A DNA stretch of 64,000 bases from Sphingobium yanoikuyae (GTDB taxonomy: Bacteria > Pseudomonadota > Alphaproteobacteria > Sphingomonadales > Sphingomonadaceae): contig NZ_CP053021.1 of NCBI RefSeq assembly GCF_013001025.1, forward strand, positions 372,001 to 436,000. Direction: 5' to 3'. Under the pieces are notes generated by a model. That model did not search any database and was not told the origin of the DNA. It was given only the letters and a program-made list of their open reading frames with translations. Numbering within the stretch: the first letter of the stretch is position 1; the number at the start of each line of letters is the position of its first letter. The translations under genes and the position numbers were made by a program. This document shows positions 23,296 through 32,207 of the stretch, in pieces.

Positions 23296-24304
23296 GATCG
23301 TCCCCGGCCGTCCCGAGGCGCTCAAGGGCAGCGCCGCCGCCGCCGTCCTGCTGATGCTGTTCGATGAGGATGAAGCCGCCCAGATCCTGTCGCGCCTGGA
23401 GCCCGAAGAAGTCCGTCAGCTCGGCTATGCCATGTATGACGTGCAGGATGTCGATCCCGAGGAAGTGAACGAGGCGCTCGACCATTTCGTCACCAAGGCC
23501 AAGAAGCGCACCACCATCGGCTATGGCGCGACCCGCCATATCCGCGGCGCGATGACCAAGGCGCTGGGCGAGGAACGGGCCGAAACCATCCTGGCCCGCA
23601 TCACCCCGCCGACCCGCTCCACCCAGCTGGAAATGCTGAAGTGGATGGACGCCAAGGAAATCGCCATCCTGATCGAGATGGAGCATCCGCAGATCATGGC
23701 GATTGTGCTGGCGCATCTGGAAGCGCCGGTTGCCGCCGACGTGCTGCAACTGCTGCCGACCGAATATCAGGAAGAGATCGTCTATCGCATCGCCACGCTC
23801 GGCCCGGTGTCGAACGAGGCGCTGGACGATCTGGAGCAGTTGCTGCTGCGTGGTCCGGTCAACAAGCAGGGTGCGGCGTCGCAGCGCGGCGGCACGGTCG
23901 AAGCGGCCGCGATCATGAACAATGTCCGCAAGGACAATGAGCAGCGGATCATGAAGGCCGTCGCCAAGCGCGACAAGATGATCGCCCAGACCATCGAAGA
24001 GGAAATGTTCGTCTTCGATAACCTGATCGACATGGATGACAAGAATCTGGGCACGCTGATGCGCACCGTTGACAGCCAGGTGCTGGTCGTGGCGCTCAAG
24101 GGCGCGAACGACATGCTCAAGGCCAAGATCTTCAGCTGCATGTCGGCCCGCGCCGCACAGGCGATCGCCGACGAGATCGAGGAACGCGGCCCGATCCGCT
24201 TGGCCGAAGTCATCGACGCGCAGAAGCTGATCATCGCCACCGCCCGCCGCATGGCGGATGCCGGCACCATCATGCTGGGTGGCAAGGGGAACGACTTTGT
24301 CTAA
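23288..24304 (+). CDS. fliG: FliG, motor switch (torque) protein
   Basis: This 338-residue C-ring protein contacts FliF and the MotA stator. The three-domain pattern is visible. The N-terminal part has AAAVLLMLFDEDEAAQILSRL. The middle part has the MEHPQIMAIVLAHL segment with the EHPQ motif (about 137-140). The C-terminal torque domain has MFVFDNLIDMDDKNLGTLMR and charged residues near DEIEERGPIRLAEV. The start overlaps the end of fliF. Confidence 0.96.
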   Translation: MPEIVPGRPEALKGSAAAAVLLMLFDEDEAAQILSRLEPEEVRQLGYAMYDVQDVDPEEVNEALDHFVTKAKKRTTIGYGATRHIRGAMTKALGEERAETILARITPPTRSTQLEMLKWMDAKEIAILIEMEHPQIMAIVLAHLEAPVAADVLQLLPTEYQEEIVYRIATLGPVSNEALDDLEQLLLRGPVNKQGAASQRGGTVEAAAIMNNVRKDNEQRIMKAVAKRDKMIAQTIEEEMFVFDNLIDMDDKNLGTLMRTVDSQVLVVALKGANDMLKAKIFSCMSARAAQAIADEIEERGPIRLAEVIDAQKLIIATARRMADAGTIMLGGKGNDFV

Positions 24305-24938
24305 GATCTGGGCCGCCGAAGCCAGCCATGACGTATCGAGCGTGCCGATGATCGGCGTTGGCCAGGTGGCCAGCAACGGCTTCCGCAGCCTTTATGCGGC
24401 GCTGCCCGGCGACGTCGTCGCAGCGCCCGCCCGCGCGCCGATCCATGTCGAACCGGAGACCGATCCGATCGACGAAGCCCATATGGCGGGCTTCTCGCAG
24501 GGTTTCGAGGAGGGCTATCGCGCCGCCGGGGAAGATCAGGCGAACGAGATCGAGGCGCGCAACCGCCTGACCGCAGCGCTTGAAATGCTGGCGCCGGCAC
24601 CCAGCGGCAGCCTGTCGACCATGTTGTCGGCCACGGTCGTCCGCCTGGTCGAACAGATTGTCGGTGAAGTGCAGATCGATCTCGACCGGCTGACCCAGCG
24701 CTGCGAAGCAGTCGCCGCCTTCATCGACGACAGCAGCGACAAGAGCGCGCTGCATCTGCATCCTGACGACGTCGCCCTGCTCGAAGGCGAGCAGATCGGC
24801 GTGCCGCTGGTATCGGACAAGAGCATGCAGCGCGGCTGCGTGCGCCTCGAAACCGCCGATGGCTGGGTCGAGGATGGCCCGGACGTTCGTCTGGCGCGCT
24901 TGCGCGCCCTGATGGACGACATGGAGGGTAAGGCATGA
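24297..24938 (+). CDS. fliH: FliH, negative regulator of the FliI export ATPase
   Basis: This protein of about 213 residues binds FliI and the C ring. I chose the TTG at 24297, which overlaps the fliG stop and has AAGGGGAA 5-6 bases upstream, giving MSKIWAAEASHD. An ATG at 24258 would start inside fliG. Family features are the GFSQGFEEGYRAAGEDQ repeat-like Gly-rich segment (GxxxG-type, about residues 64-80) and the C-terminal domain with LHLHPDDVALLEG. The stop overlaps fliI (ATGA). Confidence 0.85.
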   Translation: MSKIWAAEASHDVSSVPMIGVGQVASNGFRSLYAALPGDVVAAPARAPIHVEPETDPIDEAHMAGFSQGFEEGYRAAGEDQANEIEARNRLTAALEMLAPAPSGSLSTMLSATVVRLVEQIVGEVQIDLDRLTQRCEAVAAFIDDSSDKSALHLHPDDVALLEGEQIGVPLVSDKSMQRGCVRLETADGWVEDGPDVRLARLRALMDDMEGKA

Positions 24939-26263
24939 TCCGCGCCGAGCTGGCGCAGGCCGAAACCCTGTTCGAGCATCTTCAGGTCCAGAACCGCCAG
25001 CCGCGCCATGTCGGCCGTCTGGTCAGCCATGATGCCGGCATGCTGGAAGTCACCGGCTTCCGCCGTCCGATCGGTTCGGGCGCCCGCGTCCTGGCCAGCG
25101 ACGGATCGGTCTGTCGCGCCGAAGTCGTCGGCTTTCGTGGCGAACGCACTTTGCTGGTGCCGCTCGACGCTGACGCGCCGCTGGAAAATGGTATTCGTGT
25201 CGAACCCGATAGCCAGGCCAATATGGTGCAGGTGGGCGAGGGGCTGATCGGCCGCGTCATCGACGCCATGGGCCAGCCGCTCGACCGCAAGGGGCCGATC
25301 ATCGCCGGCGGCGTCTGGCCACTCAACGGCGTGAAGGGCAATGTCCTCGATCGCGGCCGTGTGACCGAGCCGTTCGATCTGGGCGTGCGCGCCGTCAACG
25401 CGCTGCTGACCGCCGGTCGCGGCCAGCGCATCGCCATCATCGCCGGTTCGGGCGTCGGCAAATCGGTGCTGATGGGCCAGATGATCGCCGGCGCGGAAGC
25501 CGATATTGTCGTCACCGGCCTGATCGGCGAGCGTGGCCGCGAGGTCAGCGACTTCCTCGAAACCAAGCTCAAGCATGCGATGCACAAGAGCATCGTGGTG
25601 GCCGTGCCGGCCGACCATCCGCCGGTGCTGCGCCTGCGCGCGGCCGCCCGCGCTACCGCCATCGCCGAATATTTCCGCGCCCGCGGCAAGAAGGTGCTGC
25701 TGCTGATCGACAGCCTGACCCGCTGCGCCCATGCCCAGCGCGAGATCGGCCTGGCGCTCGGCGAACCGCCGGCGATGAAGGGCTATCCGCCCTCGGCGCT
25801 GGCGCTGATCCCGCGTCTGGTCGAGCGGGCCGGCGTCGACGCTCGCACTGGCGGTTCGATCACTGCGCTCTACACCGTTCTTGCCGATGGCGACGACACC
25901 GACGATCCAATCGTCGATGCCGCCCGCGCCATTGTCGACGGGCATTTCGTGCTGTCGCGCAGCCTGTCGGAACAGGCGATCTTCCCGGCGATCGACATCG
26001 GCAAGTCCCTGTCGCGCGTTATGGCCGATGTCGTGCCCGACGAGCATCGCCAGGCCGCCGCCGCCTATCGCCGCCTCTGGGCCGCCTATGAGGAAAATCG
26101 CGATCTCATCCTGATGGGCGCCTATCGGCCCGGCAATGATCCGGTGATCGACGAGGCGGTGCAGCGTCGCCAGGAAATTCTGAACTTCATCCGCCAGGAC
26201 CAGAAGAGCCGGATCGACCTTGATACCAGCGCCAACGCGCTGATCGCGGAGTTCGGCGCGTGA
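24935..26263 (+). CDS. fliI: FliI, flagellar export ATPase
   Basis: This 442-residue F1-beta-like ATPase of the flagellar type III export system has Walker A AGSGVGKS at 170-177 and GLIGERGREVSDF at about 195-207. Walker B is KVLLLIDSLTR, followed by the typical GEPPAMKGYPPSALALIPRLVERAG. Length is normal. It overlaps fliH upstream and fliJ downstream by 4 bases each. Confidence 0.96.
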   Translation: MIRAELAQAETLFEHLQVQNRQPRHVGRLVSHDAGMLEVTGFRRPIGSGARVLASDGSVCRAEVVGFRGERTLLVPLDADAPLENGIRVEPDSQANMVQVGEGLIGRVIDAMGQPLDRKGPIIAGGVWPLNGVKGNVLDRGRVTEPFDLGVRAVNALLTAGRGQRIAIIAGSGVGKSVLMGQMIAGAEADIVVTGLIGERGREVSDFLETKLKHAMHKSIVVAVPADHPPVLRLRAAARATAIAEYFRARGKKVLLLIDSLTRCAHAQREIGLALGEPPAMKGYPPSALALIPRLVERAGVDARTGGSITALYTVLADGDDTDDPIVDAARAIVDGHFVLSRSLSEQAIFPAIDIGKSLSRVMADVVPDEHRQAAAAYRRLWAAYEENRDLILMGAYRPGNDPVIDEAVQRRQEILNFIRQDQKSRIDLDTSANALIAEFGA

Positions 26264-26685
26264 AGGGGCTGGTGTCCCGCCGCCACCGCGTGCTGCGCGT
26301 GCGCCATGTCCAGCATGCTATGGCCATGGCCGAGACCGCGCGCGCGCGTGAAGAGGCGGAGGGGATCGCTACCAACCTCGAACGTCTGCGCCGGGTGCGC
26401 GGCGAGCTGTTCGGGGTTCAGGGCGGCGCTACCGGTGCCTCCTTCGCCTCGATGCAGGAACTGGCCAGCCGTCTGGAGCAGGCCGGTCGCCAGCTCGACG
26501 GCGCGCTCTACGATGCCCGCCGCAAGGTGGAGGCGAAGGAAGGGCTCAGCATCGCGGCCAACCGCGAGAAGGAAATTGCCGCGCGCCTGAAGGATCGGGC
26601 TCGCGTCGCGCTGGAAGAATGGCGCGAGAACAAGCTTGCCGCGCTGCCGCGCTATCGCCGCATGCAGCGCACGGGGGACAATTGA
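26260..26685 (+). CDS. fliJ: FliJ-like flagellar export component
   Basis: This 141-residue, almost entirely helical, highly charged protein with coiled-coil character starts at a GTG overlapping the fliI stop. FliJ is a coiled-coil stalk-like partner of the FliI hexamer and a chaperone escort. Sequence signatures are weak in this family. Size, composition and position between fliI and fliK support the call. Confidence 0.8.
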   Translation: MKGLVSRRHRVLRVRHVQHAMAMAETARAREEAEGIATNLERLRRVRGELFGVQGGATGASFASMQELASRLEQAGRQLDGALYDARRKVEAKEGLSIAANREKEIAARLKDRARVALEEWRENKLAALPRYRRMQRTGDN

Positions 26686-26686
26686 C

Positions 26687-28825
26687 ATGACCATGCTCGC
26701 CAGCCTCAAATCGCTGCTCTTCTCCTCGACGCCGCTGGCCGGTGCGACGACGGCCGCTGCTTCGGCCGTAGTCGAGGGTGCGGCCGACTTCGCCGCGCTG
26801 CTGAGCGATGTCGATGGCGCGCCGCAGCCGGCTGCGCCTGCCACGACCGTGGGCGCGCCAGCCCTGCCGGCGGAAGCGACGATCGAGGGCGATGCGCCGG
26901 TCGTGATGCCCGAAGCAATCGAGGCGCCGGCTCTGCCGGATACCGCCGAATTCCTGACCCAGCGGGCCATGCCGGTCCAGCCGGTCGCAGAACCGGCGCC
27001 GCCGGTCGTTGCGGCCGCCTTGCCGGTTGCGGAACCGGTCCTGCCTGTCGCTGCGCCGGTCCAGGATCAGGCGGCCGTCGCGCCCGTATCGGCCGAGCCC
27101 GCGCCGATCGTCCTGCCCGAAGGCGAGGCTGTCGCCGAAGCCCTCCCGCTGCCTCTGCCGATCCCGGCGGTCGCGCCTGCGCCTGCCGATATCCGGACGC
27201 CGGCGCCGGTTCCGACTGCCGATATGGCCGCGCCGCTGCCGGTGGAAGCCGAAGGCCCGATCGCGCTCGCCCTTGCCGACGCGCCGATCAAGGCCGCGCC
27301 GACGCACGCGCCGCAGCCTCTGCCGGCTGCGATGGCCGCGCCCGAGGCCGACGACATCGCCGATGCTGACAGCGAAGCTGACATAGTGACGGCCGATGCG
27401 CCCGTCGACAATGACGCGCCGATCGTCGCCGATCCGATTGCCCATTCCTTGCCTGCTGCACTCCCCCCCTTGCCGCAGGCGCCGATCGATGCCCCCGCAT
27501 CTTCGGCTCCATCCGCGCCGACCCGGGAGATGCCTTTGAGCGTGTCTCCTTCGCTGTCACCTTCATTGTCCCACACCCAGGCCCCTTCGAAACCGGCCGT
27601 GGGACAGGAAGCGGTGACGGCCCCGGTGGTCGGCGCGGATGGGCAGGATGATCAGATGGTTGCAGCGCCCGTGACGGCGCCTGCAATGACGCCCGAACTG
27701 GTCGCTGCGATGACCCCGGTCCAGCCTGAGCCCGTCGCCAACGCGGTCCCGAATGTCGTGCAGGCGGTTCAGACCGCCCCGCAGCCCGCGATTGCACCGC
27801 GCCCGGTCGAGCAGGTCATGCCCGTCGTGGCGGCAGCACCGGTGACGGACGCCGACATGCCGGCCGAAATGGTCGTGGCAGCCGTCAAACCGACCGAGAA
27901 GACCGCGCCTGCGGCTGTAACCAACGGCCCGGAAGAGGCCGATGTCGAGATCGCATCCGCCGGCACCGACCTTCCCGCCGCGCCCGTGGCCGCCAAGCCG
28001 GCCAAGGCGGAAGCCCTGTCGCTGCTGCAACTGGTGCGCGACCATATGAACCGCCGGACGACGCCGGTGCGCGACAGCGCCGAAGCGGCAGCGCCGGTCA
28101 CCGATCACACGCCGGACAAGGCGGCCACGGCCGTCGATCCGCTGGTCGCCGCCAACCCGGCCGCGCCCCATCATGGCTCGGAAGTCTCCGTGCCCCAGGC
28201 AGCCACGCCCCAGACCCCTTCGGTCACCCCGGCGGCGATGCCGACGGTTGACCTGTCGGCCAGCCTTGGCCAGCAGGTGGTCGATATGGGCGTGTCGGGA
28301 CAGTGGATTGATGGGCTGGCCCGCGACATTGCCGGCCTGTCGGCCAATGGCGCGCAGGGCCGGTTCCAGATCAATGCCGACCAGCTTGGCCCGATCCAGG
28401 TCGATATCCGCCAGGATGGCGATGGCGCGGCGGTCAGCCTGACCGTTGCCAGCGAGGCGGCGGAAATGGCGCTGCGCCAGGATAGTGACCGACTGAAGCT
28501 GGACGCGGGCCTTGCCGCCGTGCGGATCCATGAGGTGAAGATCGAACGCGCGCCGCATGTCGCCGAAGCGGCCAAGGCCGATAGCAATGGCCAGACCGGC
28601 AGCCAGTCGAACGGCCAGCAGGGCAATGCCTCGCAGCAGCAGGGCGCCTGGCAGGGGGCCGGCCAGATGGCGGGCCAGTCGATGGGCCAATCCTCGTCGC
28701 AGGGCCGCTGGCAGGGCCGTGAAAATAATGGCCTTGGCCATAAAGCCGGGAGCGATCCGGCCGTTCTTAACCATGGTGACACCGGCGATAGCGCCGGTGA
28801 CGTCCGCCGCGCGCGCTACGCCTGA
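26687..28825 (+). CDS. fliK: FliK, hook-length control protein (very Ala/Pro-rich)
   Basis: This 712-residue protein measures hook length and switches export specificity. About the first 560 residues are low-complexity Ala/Pro/Val with repeated PAxPVxxPxPP-like units. The C-terminal Flg_hook domain is clear (GRFQINADQLGPIQVDIRQD, about 560-580, then LRQDSDRLKLDAGLAAVRIHEV). A Gln/Gly-rich tail follows. I chose the ATG at 26687 (MTMLASLKSLLFSST) after the fliJ stop; an in-frame start at 26636 would lie inside fliJ. It is much longer than E. coli FliK (375) although the hook subunit is short. Confidence 0.88.
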   Translation: MTMLASLKSLLFSSTPLAGATTAAASAVVEGAADFAALLSDVDGAPQPAAPATTVGAPALPAEATIEGDAPVVMPEAIEAPALPDTAEFLTQRAMPVQPVAEPAPPVVAAALPVAEPVLPVAAPVQDQAAVAPVSAEPAPIVLPEGEAVAEALPLPLPIPAVAPAPADIRTPAPVPTADMAAPLPVEAEGPIALALADAPIKAAPTHAPQPLPAAMAAPEADDIADADSEADIVTADAPVDNDAPIVADPIAHSLPAALPPLPQAPIDAPASSAPSAPTREMPLSVSPSLSPSLSHTQAPSKPAVGQEAVTAPVVGADGQDDQMVAAPVTAPAMTPELVAAMTPVQPEPVANAVPNVVQAVQTAPQPAIAPRPVEQVMPVVAAAPVTDADMPAEMVVAAVKPTEKTAPAAVTNGPEEADVEIASAGTDLPAAPVAAKPAKAEALSLLQLVRDHMNRRTTPVRDSAEAAAPVTDHTPDKAATAVDPLVAANPAAPHHGSEVSVPQAATPQTPSVTPAAMPTVDLSASLGQQVVDMGVSGQWIDGLARDIAGLSANGAQGRFQINADQLGPIQVDIRQDGDGAAVSLTVASEAAEMALRQDSDRLKLDAGLAAVRIHEVKIERAPHVAEAAKADSNGQTGSQSNGQQGNASQQQGAWQGAGQMAGQSMGQSSSQGRWQGRENNGLGHKAGSDPAVLNHGDTGDSAGDVRRARYA

Positions 28826-28859
28826 CGGCCGGGACGGGATATTCCAGGGGACGTGAACG

Positions 28860-29531
28860 ATGAGCGATGAACCCAAGGCGAAGAAGAAGAAGGGTGGGGG
28901 GATGAAGCTCATCCTGCTGGTCGCCGTCGCCATGGTGGTGGGCGGTGCCGGCGCCGCGGGCGGGCTGTACGCCGCCGGCTTCTTCAGCCCCAAGGCCGAA
29001 GGCCCCAAGGAAGATCCCAACAAACCCGTGCTCGTCCTGGCGGGCGAGGATGCGCAGGCTGTCGCCACCGCCCATGGCTGGGCCGGTGAAGGTGGCGGCG
29101 GTGGCGGCGAAGGCGGTGGCCATGCGAGCGCCGGTGGCGAGGGGCATGCCCCGTCGGCCGCCCATGCGCCGGGCAAGGGCATCGACCTGCCCGCGCCGGC
29201 CAATCCGACCGCCTATCAGGCCACCTATTTCCAGCTCCAGGCGCCCTTCACGTCGAACATGACGGACACCGACGCCTTCGCCCAGATCACCGTCGCGGTG
29301 TCGACCTATTATGACTATCGCGTGATCGCCGCGATCAAGATGCACGAGATGGCGATTCGCAGTCAGGTGCTGATGATGCTCGCCGAACAGCCCGAGGAGC
29401 AGCTGGTCACGCCTGACGGCAAGCGCATGCTGCAAGGAAAAATCCGGGGCATCATCAACGATGTACTCAAGCAGAAGACCGGCTATGGCGGTGTCGATAA
29501 CGTTTATTTTACCAATTTCGTTATTCAATAG
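28860..29531 (+). CDS. fliL: FliL, basal-body/stator-associated membrane protein
   Basis: FliL is a 223-residue protein that forms rings around the stator. It has a Lys-rich cytoplasmic N-terminus (KAKKKKGGG, 5-13) and one membrane helix (about 15-40). The periplasmic C-terminal domain has AQITVAVSTYYDYRVIAAIK and ends YFTNFVIQ, as in FliL. Between them is an unusual Gly/His/Glu-rich linker (about residues 76-105). The longer-than-usual linker is the main oddity. Confidence 0.9.
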   Translation: MSDEPKAKKKKGGGMKLILLVAVAMVVGGAGAAGGLYAAGFFSPKAEGPKEDPNKPVLVLAGEDAQAVATAHGWAGEGGGGGGEGGGHASAGGEGHAPSAAHAPGKGIDLPAPANPTAYQATYFQLQAPFTSNMTDTDAFAQITVAVSTYYDYRVIAAIKMHEMAIRSQVLMMLAEQPEEQLVTPDGKRMLQGKIRGIINDVLKQKTGYGGVDNVYFTNFVIQ

Positions 29532-29579
29532 CGCTGCCTGAACGCTGGGAAGTCCCCTGGCCGAGGGCAGGGGACAGAC

Positions 29580-30464
29580 ATGAATCACGTTCAATCCTTC
29601 GCCTTCGGGCGGGGGGACGCGCAAGCTCCGGTAATGTTGTCGGGCCTCGACCGGCTGGGTGAAAAGCTCGGCCGGCGTATCCGTGCGCTGATCGAACCCA
29701 TTTCCGGCATCCGCCCGCATGTCGCGGCCGAGGATGCACGGGTCGTGGAGTTTGGCGCCTGGTCGGCCGGCGCGCCCAATTTCTGCAGCCTGTCCATCTA
29801 TCGCCTGCTGCCCCTGAAGGGGCAGATGCTGCTGTGCATGGACGCCACCATGATCTCGACCCTGGTCGACTGCTTCTATGGCGGCCTTGGCAACCGGGCG
29901 TTGCCCGCGCGCGGCGAATTTACCCCGACCGAGGACCGGCTGATCGCCCGCCTGTCCGAAACCATCATGGCCCGCATGGTCGAATGCTGGTCCGAAGTCC
30001 TGCCCCTGGAACCCGGCCTGCTGCTGCGTGAAACCGGCATCGGCTTCGCTGCCGCTGCCCAGCCCGCCGACCAGATGGTGGTGCAGCGCTTCCGCGTCGG
30101 CCTGGACCGGGATCGCGAATGGTCGATCGACATGGTCTTCCCGCTGGCGGCGCTGCGCGGCGTCGAGGCGCTGATGGGCAGCAAGGTCGCAAGCGACGAC
30201 GAGCATGTCGATCCGGTATGGCAGGCCCGCGTGGCGCGTCGCATGCGCGACATCCGCCTGCCGGCCCGCACCGTGCTGGCGCGCCCCAATCTCTCGCTGG
30301 CGGAGCTGATGCAGCTCAAGGCCGGGGACATCATACCCGTGACGATCGGCCGCAGCCTGCCGCTGATCGTCGGCGACAGGATCGTCGCGCACGGCACGAT
30401 CGGCGAACAGGATGGCCGTGCCGCCTTCCAGATTGAAAAGATTGCACAGGGACCGGAACAATGA
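29580..30464 (+). CDS. fliM: FliM, motor switch protein without the CheY-binding N-terminus
   Basis: FliM is a 294-residue C-ring protein. The middle domain (CheC-like, GGLGN at about 101-105; FTPTEDRLIARLSETIMARM) and the C-terminal FliN-homologous domain (DIRLPARTVLARPNLSLAELMQLKAGDIIP) are intact. The usual N-terminal segment (LSQxEIDALL), which binds phospho-CheY in E. coli, is missing; the protein opens MNHVQSFAFGRGDAQAPV. The start is well fixed by AGGGGAC just upstream and only 48 bases separate it from fliL. It overlaps fliN by 4 bases. Confidence 0.92.
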   Translation: MNHVQSFAFGRGDAQAPVMLSGLDRLGEKLGRRIRALIEPISGIRPHVAAEDARVVEFGAWSAGAPNFCSLSIYRLLPLKGQMLLCMDATMISTLVDCFYGGLGNRALPARGEFTPTEDRLIARLSETIMARMVECWSEVLPLEPGLLLRETGIGFAAAAQPADQMVVQRFRVGLDRDREWSIDMVFPLAALRGVEALMGSKVASDDEHVDPVWQARVARRMRDIRLPARTVLARPNLSLAELMQLKAGDIIPVTIGRSLPLIVGDRIVAHGTIGEQDGRAAFQIEKIAQGPEQ

Positions 30465-30799
30465 GTGATATGAGCGACGCCCCGATGATGGATCCCCGTG
30501 GGGAAGACAGCGCCAGCCGCATGGCGGCGAACCGCCAGTTCAAGCTGCTGGCCGATATTCCGGTGCGCATGTCGGTGGAGGTCGGATCGACCTCGCTGCG
30601 CCTGGCCGAAGTCATGGACCTGGCCGAAGGCAGCATCGTGGAACTGGATCGCCAGGCCGACGAATTGCTCGACATCATGGTCAATGGCGCGCTGATCGCC
30701 AAGGGCGAGGTCGTGACGGTGAACGGCCGCTATGGCATCCGCATCGTCGATATCGCCGCCACCGAAACCCGCATGGCCGGGGTCGAACGGCGCGGCTGA
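30461..30799 (+). CDS. fliN: FliN, motor switch protein
   Basis: FliN is a 112-residue C-ring protein of the SpoA family. The core (QFKLLADIPVRMSVEVGSTSLRLAEVMDLAEGSIVELDRQADELLDI, about 26-72) is highly typical and ends GRYGIRIVDI. It overlaps the fliM stop (ATGA). An 83-base gap with no clear promoter separates it from fliO. Confidence 0.96.
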   Translation: MSDMSDAPMMDPRGEDSASRMAANRQFKLLADIPVRMSVEVGSTSLRLAEVMDLAEGSIVELDRQADELLDIMVNGALIAKGEVVTVNGRYGIRIVDIAATETRMAGVERRG

Positions 30800-30882
30800 T
30801 CGCAGGGCCGTGCTTTTGCGCTTGCCTTGCGGCCCATTCTTGCGGATCGGATGACGCATTAACCTAAACGCGGGGCGCGTGC

Positions 30883-31146
30883 ATGTTCTGGTATTTCGTC
30901 AAATTGCTGATCCTGCTGCCGCTTGTGGGCGGCATGGCCTTTGGTGCCTTGTGGCTGTGGCGCAAATATCAGCCCGGCATGATGGTCGGCCAGAATGACC
31001 GGTCGCTGAAGCTGCTGGAAGCGCTGCCCATGGGCACGTTCGGCAAGCTGGCCGTGGTCGAGTTCGAGGGCAAGAAGATCCTGCTGTCGGTCACCCGTGG
31101 CCGGATCGAGAAGATCGCGGAAGGCGACCCCTATCGTGCGCGCTAG
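30883..31146 (+). CDS. fliO: FliO, export-gate assembly protein
   Basis: This small 87-residue protein has one N-terminal membrane helix (about 4-26, [19 protein letters not shown]) and a short cytoplasmic domain with the family-like [29 protein letters not shown]. FliO helps assemble the FliP pore. Its position before fliP supports the call. The 3' end overlaps the fliP start. Confidence 0.85.
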   Translation: MFWYFVKLLILLPLVGGMAFGALWLWRKYQPGMMVGQNDRSLKLLEALPMGTFGKLAVVEFEGKKILLSVTRGRIEKIAEGDPYRAR

Positions 31147-31924
31147 TCACTGGCTGGTCGGCGGCATCCTGCTGACCGCCGGGCTGATGCTGGTCGATCC
31201 TGCGCTGGCACAGGCGGTGCCGGCCGCGCCTGCGCCGGTCGACAATGGCGGCGCGCTGACCCGCGCGATGGGACAGATTTCGGGCGACGGCCGCTCGCTG
31301 TCGCTGTCGCTGCAGATCCTCGTCCTCATGAGCCTGCTGTCGGTCCTGCCGTCGCTGATCCTCATGATGACCAGCTTCACCCGGATCATCATCGTCCTGT
31401 CGCTGCTGCGCCAGGCGCTGGGCCTGCAACAGACGCCGCCCAACCAGGTGCTGGTCGGGCTTGCCCTGTTCCTGTCGCTGTTCGTGATGCGGCCGGTGAT
31501 CGACCAGATCAACGGCCAGGCCTATGATCCCTATGGCAAGGGCCAGATATCGATTGAGGAAGCGGTCGGCCGTTCGGGCAAGGTGCTGCACGGCTTCATG
31601 GCCAAGCAGACGCGCGAGAGCGACCTGAAGCTGTTCGCCAACATGGCGGAGGCCCCGGCTTTCCGCACGCCCGACGACATTCCCTTCACGATCCTGCTGC
31701 CGGCCTTCGTCACCAGCGAGTTGAAGACCGCGTTCCAGATCGGCTTCATGATCTTCCTGCCCTTCCTCATCATCGACCTGGTCGTCGCATCGACCCTGAT
31801 GGCGCTGGGCATGATGATGCTGTCGCCCACGATCATCTCCATGCCCTTCAAGCTGTTGCTGTTCGTGCTGGTCGATGGCTGGGCGCTGACGATGGGGTCG
31901 CTCGCCGGCTCCTTCGCGACATAG
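31136..31924 (+). CDS. fliP: FliP, flagellar export-gate protein
   Basis: This protein of about 262 residues is a core export-gate membrane protein. A cleavable-type hydrophobic leader ends DPALA-QA. FliP signatures follow: [38 protein letters not shown], and near the C-terminus [21 protein letters not shown] placed the start at the GTG 31136, which overlaps the end of fliO, with GGAAGGCGA upstream. An in-frame start at 31097 would lie deep inside fliO. Confidence 0.94.
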   Translation: MRASHWLVGGILLTAGLMLVDPALAQAVPAAPAPVDNGGALTRAMGQISGDGRSLSLSLQILVLMSLLSVLPSLILMMTSFTRIIIVLSLLRQALGLQQTPPNQVLVGLALFLSLFVMRPVIDQINGQAYDPYGKGQISIEEAVGRSGKVLHGFMAKQTRESDLKLFANMAEAPAFRTPDDIPFTILLPAFVTSELKTAFQIGFMIFLPFLIIDLVVASTLMALGMMMLSPTIISMPFKLLLFVLVDGWALTMGSLAGSFAT

Positions 31925-31934
31925 GAGGGCGGCA

Positions 31935-32207
31935 ATGGAGAATGCGGATTTCTTCATGGGCCTGGCACAGCATGCGCTGTGGATCACGGCGCTGGCGACG
32001 GCGCCGATCCTGATTCCGGCGCTGGTCGCGGGCGTGCTGATCGGCATGGTCCAGGCCGCGACGTCGATCAACGAACAGACGCTCAGCTTCATTCCCAAGA
32101 TTCTGGTCGTGGGTGCGATGCTGACCCTGTTCGGCGGGTCGATCATGGTGCTGATCGCTGACTTCACGCGCGAGATATTCGAGCGGATACCGGACCTGCT
32201 GCAATGA
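31935..32207 (+). CDS. fliQ: FliQ, flagellar export-gate protein
   Basis: FliQ is a 90-residue protein with two membrane helices. The typical segment is PILIPALVAGVLIGMVQAATSINEQTLSFIPKIL (about 25-58). It works with FliP and FliR as the export channel. It starts 10 bases after fliP and overlaps fliR by 4 bases. Confidence 0.96.
   Translation: MENADFFMGLAQHALWITALATAPILIPALVAGVLIGMVQAATSINEQTLSFIPKILVVGAMLTLFGGSIMVLIADFTREIFERIPDLLQ

Noticed and set aside
20692-23325. Open minus-strand frame of about 877 codons opposite the regulator, fliE and fliF
   Set aside because: Same antisense artefact of GC-rich coding DNA; the plus-strand genes are certain.
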